Assembly: GCA_038116745.1 (NCBI GenBank)
Contig: JAYODW010000007.1
Coordinates: 54,856-118,855 of the forward strand
Reading direction: 5' to 3'
Source of the DNA: JAYODW01 sp038116745
GTDB taxonomy: Bacteria > Pseudomonadota > Gammaproteobacteria > Ga0077536
Length of the DNA: 64,000 bases
Shown: piece by piece, positions 7,754 through 14,809 of the stretch
Layout: every line of letters begins with the position of its first letter
Position numbering within the stretch: the first letter of the stretch is position 1
The notes under the pieces: model-generated
Told to the model about the DNA's origin: nothing
The model's database searches: none
Seen by the model: the letters and a program-made list of their open reading frames with translations, nothing else
Translations under genes and position numbers: made by a program

Positions 7754-8833
7754 TCAGATCAGATCGGAAAACCGTTTCACCCGATGTTCGTCGAGCGCCC
7801 TGTCGAGGCCCTGATAGATCCCTTCGAACACCGGGACCAGGTTGTGCAGAATGACTTCCTGCAGTTCTTTTAATGTCTCTCGTTCTGCGCAACGATTCGC
7901 TACCGTGTACCAGAGGATGCGGGCGGCGGTCATGGGCTCCAGCGGGTTGAGTTCGGCGCTAAGCTTATGGCCCAGGACATTCGCGAGGCGCACACTCAGC
8001 TCAAAGTAGAACCCCTTCAGTCGCTCTCCCATAGCGTGACCGATGCTGCCTACCCGGGCTTCGTAGTTCTGCAGCAACGCTTTGCTGATGCCCGATGCCG
8101 GCTGACCCGGCGGCCCGCTCTGCCAGGTCATGCGGGCGAGTTCGGTGGTCATGCTCAGCGTTCGGTCGAGCTCGGCTGCTTCGAGAAAGCCCCGAAGGAA
8201 CTGCTCTTCGAGCTCGTTGCTGATTGCCATCATTTCTTTTTCGAATTTGCCGAGCGCCCGTTCGAGTGACTGAAGCTTGTCGCCACGCAGATTGCGTGCC
8301 TCCGCGTGCAGGCGTTTGGGTAACTCCGAGCGCAGCTGCCACAGGAGGTTTGGCAACAGGACGCGCAGCTGGTTCAGACAGGCTTCGAGAATTTCACGCT
8401 GCAGAGGCGTAAGGTCGCGTCGCATAGCTTCTGCTTCGAGCAGCCTGTCGCGTACAGCCTGTTCGACGAGCTGCTTCAGATCGGTCAGGGCCGCATCGGT
8501 CAGGCCCGCAAACTCCAGACCGGCGGCCACCGGCGCGCGCCACACGACGCGGACCGGGATCTCAACTGTGTCGTCAGGTGCGTCCTCCGGCTCGGGGTGA
8601 AAAACCAATGTTGCCTCCGAGTCTTTCTGCAGCGAAGGGCGTCCGGGAACCGGTTCACGGAACTGAACTGCCAACGAGGCGCCGGTGCTGCTCACGTCCT
8701 GAATGACGCAGTTCACGCTGCGACCGCGGCTGTCGACTATGCGAGCCGGTATGCTGACTTCGTGTCGCAGATTATTGCGGCGTTGCCCCCACCCACCGCC
8801 GTCGCCAAGTGTGTCGGGGTCATCGATCTCCAT
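7754..8833 (-). CDS. PilZ-domain protein, convergent paralog of the 6614-7696 gene
   Basis: A 359-residue protein with the same order of blocks as its neighbour: GWGQRR at the N-terminus, PilZ motif R19-x3-R23, full DVSSTG motif (D46-S48-G51), a LLPNLLWQLRSELPKRL helix, FYFELSVRLANVLGHKL, and a C-terminus ending in a short (R)F-x-x-L tail. The two genes converge with only 57 bases between their stops. The shared architecture and equal length point to duplication with inversion, followed by considerable divergence. Having the canonical Asp, this copy is the likelier cyclic di-GMP binder. The start has AAGG eight bases upstream. Confidence 0.8.
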   Translation of the reverse strand: MEIDDPDTLGDGGGWGQRRNNLRHEVSIPARIVDSRGRSVNCVIQDVSSTGASLAVQFREPVPGRPSLQKDSEATLVFHPEPEDAPDDTVEIPVRVVWRAPVAAGLEFAGLTDAALTDLKQLVEQAVRDRLLEAEAMRRDLTPLQREILEACLNQLRVLLPNLLWQLRSELPKRLHAEARNLRGDKLQSLERALGKFEKEMMAISNELEEQFLRGFLEAAELDRTLSMTTELARMTWQSGPPGQPASGISKALLQNYEARVGSIGHAMGERLKGFYFELSVRLANVLGHKLSAELNPLEPMTAARILWYTVANRCAERETLKELQEVILHNLVPVFEGIYQGLDRALDEHRVKRFSDLI

Positions 8834-8934
8834 AGCACCTTCTCCGGCGGGTCCTTGACGCTCTGATCATACGCTCTCTCATCTAGGTGACTGGTGAGGC
8901 ACGTTTGCGGGAGCGCAGCATGCTCCTGTGTGAG

Positions 8935-9882
8935 TCAGCGACCTGGCGTCCCCCCGGGACACAATGCTTCCAGCGCTTCCCAATCGGGAAGAGACTGGTA
9001 GTTAACACCGGCAGCGGTCACTTTCAGCACCGCATCCGCCGGCTGCGGTTTAATCGTGTTGATGATGACCTGTGTGGCGCCCGCATCAAAATGCTGTTGA
9101 ATGCGGTCGCGGATCTGGGTTTCCGTGCCCCACGCCACGAGCGCGTCGAGCAAGCGATCGCTGCCGCCGTTCTCCAGATCATCCGTGGTGTAGCCCAGTC
9201 GTAACCAGTTCCGGTAATGGTTCGGGGTGACGAAGTAGAACTCGAGAGCTTTGCGCGCGGCCGCGCGCGCGGTTGCTGCGTCCCTGGTCCAGCAGACGTG
9301 CTGCGCGGTACACAGCCATTTGTCTGGCCCCAGGATCTCGCGCGCGCGCCGGGTGTGTTCAGGCGGGGAGTTAAAAGGGTGCGCGCCTTCAGTGCGCTCG
9401 CCCGCAAGTTCGATCATCTTCCAGCCCATTGCGCCTATTACCAGCGGCGGGTCTTCCCCAAGAAGGTGCGCCCGCGCGCGATCCATGTCGTCCAGATAGC
9501 GTCGCATGGTGGAAAGCGGTTTTCCGTAAGTGTGCCCGCGCCCTTCGCTGACCAGAGATTCGTGCGACACCCCGAGTCCGGCAATGAAGCGCTCGCCATA
9601 AAACGAGCGCAGGCTGCGCCCGCCCTGCACTGCGGCCATCGGGTCCCTCCCATAAATATTGGCGATCCCCGCTGCAATTGAGAGACGCTCAGTCTGGCTG
9701 AGCAGGTAGCCTCCCAGCGTGTAGCTCTCGTAATAAAAAACCTCGGGGTACCAGACTGCAGCATAGCCAAGCGCCTCGATGCGCCGGGCAATCCAGGCCA
9801 GCTCGGCACCCGAAAAATTATCGGGATAGAGAAAAACTGCAGTACTGCGTTGGGGCATGGTGGTCATGATGCTTGTGCTCAT
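8935..9882 (-). CDS. LLM-class (luciferase-like) oxidoreductase
   Basis: A TIM-barrel flavin-type oxidoreductase of 315 residues. It shows AWIARRIEALGYAAVWYPEVFYYESYTLGGYLL at the N-terminus, GERFIAGLGVSHESLV for cofactor binding, PPLVIGAMGWKMIELAGERTEGAHPF, and the LVAWGTETQIRDRIQQHFDAGATQVII C-terminal block. It resembles a subfamily annotated as F420-dependent in actinobacteria (TIGR03620-like), but FMN use cannot be excluded from sequence. It is the last gene of a minus-strand set starting at 12200 that includes a PPOX-fold gene, the other flavin/F420-type fold. An AGGA site precedes the ATG. Confidence 0.85.
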   Translation of the reverse strand: MSTSIMTTMPQRSTAVFLYPDNFSGAELAWIARRIEALGYAAVWYPEVFYYESYTLGGYLLSQTERLSIAAGIANIYGRDPMAAVQGGRSLRSFYGERFIAGLGVSHESLVSEGRGHTYGKPLSTMRRYLDDMDRARAHLLGEDPPLVIGAMGWKMIELAGERTEGAHPFNSPPEHTRRAREILGPDKWLCTAQHVCWTRDAATARAAARKALEFYFVTPNHYRNWLRLGYTTDDLENGGSDRLLDALVAWGTETQIRDRIQQHFDAGATQVIINTIKPQPADAVLKVTAAGVNYQSLPDWEALEALCPGGTPGR

Positions 9883-9957
9883 TGATTCCTGTCTGCGGCT
9901 TCCTTGTTGAATGCTGTTGGCGCCGGCGATGTGGAGACGTGCATCAGGGGCGTTGTC

Positions 9958-10113
9958 TCAGCGCAGCAGGATAATGGCAGCAGCGCAGATCATGAGCCCG
10001 AGCATGAACAGCGACATGCCGCGGTTCTTGCGCCGCTCTTCGCGATTCGCAAGAGTCGCAATCAGCATGCCGCTGGCGAAAACAAACAGCCACACTGCGA
10101 TCCAGAAGGACAC
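9958..10113 (-). CDS. Small two-helix membrane protein (51 residues)
   Basis: A GTG-started frame beginning 12 bases after the AhpD-like gene's stop. It encodes two hydrophobic segments (VSFWIAVWLFVFASGMLIATL and MSLFMLGLMICAAAIILL) joined by a charged loop ANREERRKNRG, ending in a single Arg before TGA. The hydrophobic-charged-hydrophobic pattern and the position inside a tight same-strand gene set argue that it is real. The RBS is weak. CTG eight codons... upstream of the GTG in the same frame is an alternative start only five codons earlier. The function is unknown. Confidence 0.6.
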   Translation of the reverse strand: MSFWIAVWLFVFASGMLIATLANREERRKNRGMSLFMLGLMICAAAIILLR

Positions 10114-10124
10114 CTCGCGTCGCT

Positions 10125-10739
10125 TCAGCGCAGTCCGCGCGTGTTGTCACCGGGCGCACTGTCGGATGCTGACCAGCCGAAAGCCAGGCTGCGCCACATA
10201 TCGCGATAATCGTAATCGGTGTCCAATGCGAGGTTGAGTCGGTTGTAAGCGGCAAAATCACTCACCACGTGGACCAGCTGCACGATGCCCTTGTCCGTGA
10301 GGCCGGCCTGGCGCAGGCCGGCGACATCCTCATCGGTTGTTTCGCCGGGCGTGGCGTTGACCTTAAGGGCGAACTCCAGAAGCAGCCTCAGTCGTTCGTC
10401 GGCGACCGCCGCCAGCCCATCCTGAACCAGGGATTGCACGTACTCTTCTGCGGTCCCCAGCCCGTAATTGAGAATGGTGCAGAAGGCGGCGGTGCAGTAG
10501 GGGCAGCCATTCGCGCGGGAGACGAGTATGCCGACATGCTGGATCTCGGGCATGGTGAGCTCACCCATCTGCCAGAGAACCTTGGTAGCGCCGAGCTTGG
10601 CTTTAAGAAATTCGGGGAAGTTCAGCTCGACGTAGAAATGGTTCGGAACGGCGCTTTCCATCTGGGTGACCCAGGCGAAGATCTCCTGAATAACCGGATC
10701 CTCGACCGTATCGGGTTTGATGATTGCAACTCTGGCCAT
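10125..10739 (-). CDS. AhpD-like / carboxymuconolactone decarboxylase-family protein
   Basis: A 204-residue, all-helical CMD-family protein. The redox motif CPYC lies in ANGCPYCTAAFC (about residues 78-89), preceded by an acidic residue in ELTMPEIQHV, as in AhpD-type peroxidase/disulfide enzymes. The C-terminal GLTDKGIVQLVHVVSDFAAYNRLNLALD is typical of the family. The frame extends further upstream, but the ATG at 10739 has GAGGTG before it and begins at the conserved MARV. It follows the ketopantoate reductase-like gene by about 70 bases. Its role is probably peroxide or peroxidic-metabolite handling, not gamma-carboxymuconolactone decarboxylation. Confidence 0.85.
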   Translation of the reverse strand: MARVAIIKPDTVEDPVIQEIFAWVTQMESAVPNHFYVELNFPEFLKAKLGATKVLWQMGELTMPEIQHVGILVSRANGCPYCTAAFCTILNYGLGTAEEYVQSLVQDGLAAVADERLRLLLEFALKVNATPGETTDEDVAGLRQAGLTDKGIVQLVHVVSDFAAYNRLNLALDTDYDYRDMWRSLAFGWSASDSAPGDNTRGLR

Positions 10740-10809
10740 CGGGCACCTCGCAGCGTGGTTGTGATCAGGGTGGTCGTTAGTGTGGCGGTAGTGCGTGCGG
10801 GGACGAAAT

Positions 10810-11763
10810 TCAGGGTCGCGTAACGACGGGTTTGTCCCGGTCGGCGCCGAAGCCGGCTTCAAGAGCTCGCACCAGTGCGACTATCGTTTCGTTAACCGGT
10901 GCCGAGAGCCCGAGCTCCGCCGCCAGTGTGGGCACCATGCCGTTGATGTGATCTATCTCGGAGCGGCGAGAGGCTCGATGATCCTGCAGCATAGAGGGCT
11001 CGGCGCCGGGTATGCGACTACCGAAATCGCGGATGTATTCCGCTGCGTCATCAAACGAGAAAGCCACGCCCCGAGCCCGGCCGACCTGGAAAGCCTCCAG
11101 TCCGCAGCCGCGCGCAACCTGCCATGCATGGGGATCTTCCATGACCTCGCCAACGGTCTTCCCAAGGATAGTGCACGGTCCGCTGAAGCTGACGTTGCAG
11201 ATGAATTTTTCCCATACGAGCTGCTCAATGTTGTCGTAGCACTGGGCCTTGAAGCCCGCCTCTTGCCAGAGCATTGCCAACTGCTCGAGTCGATCCGACC
11301 TGCCGCCGCTATGCTCGCCTAGCCGGACCAGCTCCATGCCGTTGTGATGCGCGTGTCCTGGCGCCTTTATCGAAGCACCGAACCCACCGGCAACACCAAT
11401 CAGTACATGCGCAGCGGGTATGGTTCGGGACAAGGCGTCGATGGCCCCGAGGCCGTTCTGAATGGTCAGCACGGGAGTATCGGCGTTGCGCATGCGCGAC
11501 GCAGCGTGAGCTGCCTGCGCCACGTCGGCAACTTTGGTTGCGATGACGACCAGGTCACACGGCCCTACCGTGCCGGGGTCGGTTGTCGCGTGAATAGCGC
11601 TGGTGTTGTCGCCGCTAGCGCCGGTGATGCGCAGGCCATCGCGGTTAATGGCGTCCACGTGCGCCGCCCAGGTATCAACACCCCAGACGTCGTGTCCTGC
11701 TGCGGCAAAGAGGCCGGCGTAGACCGACCCCATCGCCCCGACGCCGATAATGCCGATCTTCAT
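10810..11763 (-). CDS. Ketopantoate reductase (ApbA/PanE)-family oxidoreductase
   Basis: A 317-residue NAD(P)-dependent reductase. The N-terminal Rossmann motif is GIIGVGAMGSVYAGL. The middle contains VVIATKV and TIQNGLGA, and the C-terminal helical domain has the catalytic Lys in VWEKFICN and PSMLQDHRASRRSEID, which closes the active site. The ATG overlaps the upstream PPOX-type gene's stop (ATGA). In its catabolic context it could act on another 2-oxo acid rather than in pantothenate synthesis. No other pan genes are present. Confidence 0.86.
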   Translation of the reverse strand: MKIGIIGVGAMGSVYAGLFAAAGHDVWGVDTWAAHVDAINRDGLRITGASGDNTSAIHATTDPGTVGPCDLVVIATKVADVAQAAHAASRMRNADTPVLTIQNGLGAIDALSRTIPAAHVLIGVAGGFGASIKAPGHAHHNGMELVRLGEHSGGRSDRLEQLAMLWQEAGFKAQCYDNIEQLVWEKFICNVSFSGPCTILGKTVGEVMEDPHAWQVARGCGLEAFQVGRARGVAFSFDDAAEYIRDFGSRIPGAEPSMLQDHRASRRSEIDHINGMVPTLAAELGLSAPVNETIVALVRALEAGFGADRDKPVVTRP

Positions 11764-12200
11764 ACGGGCTCGGGCAGTTCTGTATCGGCGTAGTCCCAGC
11801 TGCGCAGCCTGCCAGGCGTCAGACGCAGCCATTCGCCGTGAAACTCTGCCATGCCATCGGCATAACGATTTCCTTCGGTCTCACCCAGGTAACGTACTGC
11901 GATACGCCGCAGCAGTGCGGGTACCGCAGCGTTTCGTGCGAGCGTGGCGATGCCGCGGACTTCGACTGAGCGGTAGGGAGGGCGCTGCTCTGCGACGATA
12001 ACGGTTGCGCGCGGGTCACGCTGGAGTTGGCGTGATTTGATGTCGTCTGCCTCGATCACAACGTTAAAGCCGTCGTCCTGCCACTCGTACCACACCGGGG
12101 AGAGGAGCACCGAACCGTCGTGTCTCAGCGTCGCCAGGGTGGCGAGGTAGCTTTCGTCCAGGAAGCGGCTCAGTTCGTGATCGGGCAGGCCGGTGCGCAT
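11760..12200 (-). CDS. Pyridoxamine 5'-phosphate oxidase-fold (PPOX) flavin/F420-binding protein
   Basis: A 146-residue split beta-barrel protein. The N-terminal block SRFLDESYLATLATLRHDGSVLLSPVWYEW and FNVVIEADDIKSRQLQRDPRATVIV are typical of PPOX-like enzymes, including the F420H2-dependent reductases. VEVRGIATL continues the barrel. It is first in the 12200-8935 gene set and is translationally coupled to the ketopantoate reductase-like gene. The cofactor (FMN, F420 or heme) cannot be decided from the sequence alone. Confidence 0.82.
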   Translation of the reverse strand: MRTGLPDHELSRFLDESYLATLATLRHDGSVLLSPVWYEWQDDGFNVVIEADDIKSRQLQRDPRATVIVAEQRPPYRSVEVRGIATLARNAAVPALLRRIAVRYLGETEGNRYADGMAEFHGEWLRLTPGRLRSWDYADTELPEPV

Positions 12201-12228
12201 GGCTCAGCAGCTGGTGCCAGAACCGGCC

Positions 12229-12960
12229 TTATAGACCGGCTTCCTGAGCGGCGACGCCGATGACATCGCCGAGCACCTGTTCGAGCTGTTCGAGCAGAGC
12301 GCCGGCCGCGGAGGGCGCCACTTTGACGGGACCACCACGCTGCTCATAGTCCGTGTCCCACAGGCTGTCATCTGCTGCCTCCACCATAGAGCCATCCGCC
12401 CGTCCAACGACGAACTCACGCTCGACATCGAAGGCCCCCACCATCACGGTGGCGTAAACAAATGGGCCCGTGTCGAACGCGCGCTGGAGACCGTAGCCGC
12501 GTACCCGTTGATTGGTGTGCGTGACGAAGTCGTCCTCTACCTGAGCTTCGACCACGACGACCATATCTACGCCGGCGGCCTCACCCGCCGCGTAAGCGGC
12601 GCTCTCTATGCTGTCGGCCAGCGGTAAGCGCCAGTCGCTCTGTTGGGCCGCCGCCAGCGCACCGGTGCGCGGCAGGATCTTGACGGTATAACCCTTATGC
12701 TGGAGGCGTGGCACCAGCCGACCGTATGCCACCCGATCAACGTCCCAGCCATCAAGCATGGCCGCGGCGAAATGACTGTCCATTGCCGAGGTCGATAGAA
12801 AGCTGATATTCGGGTGACTGCTGAGTACGGAAATCACCCCGACCTGTTTGACCTGGGCGGCATAGTCGCTGGTGACTCGTGACTGAGCGGTCCCCATCAG
12901 ACAGCCGCCAAGAGCTGGTAGCAGGGCGAGGACGAGAAGCCGTAAAAGCATGGCATGCAT
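12229..12960 (-). CDS. Lipoprotein of unknown function
   Basis: A 243-residue protein with a lipoprotein signal: hydrophobic LLVLALLPALGGC with Cys at about residue 20. The mature part starts with a GTAQSRVTSDYAAQVKQVGVIS stretch and has alternating strands and helices (GVDMVVVVEAQVEDDF, VYATVMVGAFDVE) reminiscent of periplasmic alpha/beta domains. I do not recognise a family. An ATG at 12951 is an alternative start. The gene stands 28 bases upstream of the PPOX gene on the same strand and may be co-transcribed with it. Confidence 0.7.
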   Translation of the reverse strand: MHAMLLRLLVLALLPALGGCLMGTAQSRVTSDYAAQVKQVGVISVLSSHPNISFLSTSAMDSHFAAAMLDGWDVDRVAYGRLVPRLQHKGYTVKILPRTGALAAAQQSDWRLPLADSIESAAYAAGEAAGVDMVVVVEAQVEDDFVTHTNQRVRGYGLQRAFDTGPFVYATVMVGAFDVEREFVVGRADGSMVEAADDSLWDTDYEQRGGPVKVAPSAAGALLEQLEQVLGDVIGVAAQEAGL

Positions 12961-12995
12961 TGTAGCGATAGAGTCAGCCTCGCGGAGTGCCTTGT

Positions 12996-13496
12996 TCAGC
13001 TGTCCCGGAATCGGCTCTCTGCCAGGACCACAGAAGTAGCGGCCTGTCGTTGAGGGACGTTCCAGTAACGGTCCAGCAGCTCGTCTTTTTCAGTCTGGCC
13101 GACAAGATAGAACCCGTGGCGAAGGTAGAAATCGATGGCCCAGGTAGCCGCGGCCCAGGTTCCGATCAGGAACGGCTTACCGCTCTGCGCGAGGAGATGT
13201 CGCAGCAGCCGCGAGCCGCATCCCTGACGCTGCGCGCGGGTTGCGACATAGGCGTGGCGGATCAGGCTGACGTCAACCCGATCCTGGATCCCCATGACGG
13301 CGGTAATGCCGGTGACAGACGCCAGCACGGTGAATGCGACGCCGGCAGCAATCTCGGCGGTCAATTCGCGCGCGCTCATGTACGGCTCGTGCCAGCAGTC
13401 GGTCGGGATCACGCCTCGATAAGCACCGGCGCCATCGTTAATGACTTCGAGTATTGCGCTCTGGTCTTCGGGACCGGCTGCGCGCAGGGTGTCCAT
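12996..13496 (-). CDS. GNAT-family N-acetyltransferase
   Basis: A 166-residue protein with the GNAT layout: N-terminal AAGPEDQSAILEVINDGAGAYRGVIP, the central strand around ASVTGITAVMGIQ, then VSLIRHAYVATRAQRQGCGSRLLRHLL, which is motif A with the acetyl-CoA-binding R/Q-x-x-G-x-G/A loop (QRQGCGS), and a C-terminal WAIDFYLRHGFYLVG. The substrate is unknown. It lies between the lipoprotein and the CoA transferase. Confidence 0.87.
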   Translation of the reverse strand: MDTLRAAGPEDQSAILEVINDGAGAYRGVIPTDCWHEPYMSARELTAEIAAGVAFTVLASVTGITAVMGIQDRVDVSLIRHAYVATRAQRQGCGSRLLRHLLAQSGKPFLIGTWAAATWAIDFYLRHGFYLVGQTEKDELLDRYWNVPQRQAATSVVLAESRFRDS

Positions 13497-13558
13497 GAGG
13501 CGGCGCCGGATCTACCGTGCGCCACGCGGGTCGAGGCGTAAAGTAACTGGCGGCGGTG

Positions 13559-14764
13559 TCACGCGTGGTCCGTGGCGAGGGTCACGACGCCGCGACCGGC
13601 CAGCTCGCTGATCTCAGAGGCGGAAAAGTCCAGCTCGTCGCGCAGAACAGCGGCCGTATGCTGCCCGATGCCCGCGACTTCCGGCCGCACCGCGGCCTGC
13701 GTCTCGGAGTAGAGGAATGGTGAGTTCGGCACCGTCATTGGACCGGCGGCATCCTGGATCTCAGTCAGCATCTGTCGATAAGCAAGCTGAGGATCGCTGG
13801 CCGCATCGGTAACGCTGCGGTACGGCGCGCACGGTACGTGCGCCTTTTCCAGGGCCTGCAGTACCTCGGCCGAAGAGCGGGAGCGCGTCCAGTGCTCTAT
13901 TTCCGCCATGAGTTCGTTGTAGTTGTCGAGACGGGAGCGCACGGATCCGAAGCGCGGATCCTCGAGCAGGTCTTTTCGACCTATGCCGCTGCACAGCTCT
14001 TCGAAATGTCGCTGGCTCAGGGGCAGCATGATGACGAATCCATCCTGCGTTTCCAGCGGACCGTAAAGTCGATCGACGCTGTCGTGATGAAAAGCCGCCT
14101 GAAAATCGCGATGCATGGTCGACAGCAGGCTGTCGAGCATGGCGATATCGATGTGCTGCCCGATCCCCGTGCGGGCGCGATAGTAGAGCGCTGCGCAGGT
14201 GGCGCCGAAGGCCTGCTGCGCAGCTGTGGTGTCGGCTACCGGCAGTCCCATATTGAGCGGGCGCTTCAGGTCAGGCTGATTGTCGAGCGTGACCAGATCG
14301 AAGCCGCTCATAGCCTGAACGATCGGCGCAAACGAGGGCCGCGCGGCACCTGGACCGGTCTGGCCGTAGCCGGAAATCGAACACATGATCAGTGCCGGGT
14401 TCTCCCGCCGCAGCGTCGGAAAATCGAGACCCAGGCGCGCCATGACGCCGGGGCTGAAATTTTCCACGACGACGTCGTAGCGCTTGACCAGGCGTTTGCA
14501 GATCGCAACGGCCTCGGGCTTCTTCAGATCCAGCGAGATGCACCGTTTGCCGCTGTTGAGCGCACTGAAGACCGTGCTGTGATCGCCGCGCATCGGCGCC
14601 ACGTGGCGCATTAACTCCCCGCCGGGCGCTTCGACTTTGAGCACGTCCGCGCCGAGGTCCGCCATCATGCGCGTGCAATACGCTCCGGCGATGATGCCGC
14701 TGAAATCGAGTACGCGGACGTCGTCCAGAACGCGGGGACCGGTAGCTGCGCGATTGATGGTCAT
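13559..14764 (-). CDS. CaiB/BaiF-family (class III) CoA transferase
   Basis: The 401-residue protein moves CoA between carboxylic acids. The class III features are present: RVLDFSGIIAGAYCTRMMADLGADVLKVE at residues 18-45, NSGKRCISLDLKKPEA, SGYGQTGP, and GQHIDIAMLDSLLS, where D211 is the expected catalytic Asp. GAGG precedes the ATG. The gene follows rapA by 45 bases on the same strand. It probably activates or recycles acyl-CoA intermediates of the surrounding catabolism. The donor and acceptor are not readable. Confidence 0.9.
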   Translation of the reverse strand: MTINRAATGPRVLDDVRVLDFSGIIAGAYCTRMMADLGADVLKVEAPGGELMRHVAPMRGDHSTVFSALNSGKRCISLDLKKPEAVAICKRLVKRYDVVVENFSPGVMARLGLDFPTLRRENPALIMCSISGYGQTGPGAARPSFAPIVQAMSGFDLVTLDNQPDLKRPLNMGLPVADTTAAQQAFGATCAALYYRARTGIGQHIDIAMLDSLLSTMHRDFQAAFHHDSVDRLYGPLETQDGFVIMLPLSQRHFEELCSGIGRKDLLEDPRFGSVRSRLDNYNELMAEIEHWTRSRSSAEVLQALEKAHVPCAPYRSVTDAASDPQLAYRQMLTEIQDAAGPMTVPNSPFLYSETQAAVRPEVAGIGQHTAAVLRDELDFSASEISELAGRGVVTLATDHA

Positions 14765-14809
14765 GCTGGTGCCTCGATGAAATCCCGCGGCCGCGGCGCT
14801 GCGGCCGGC

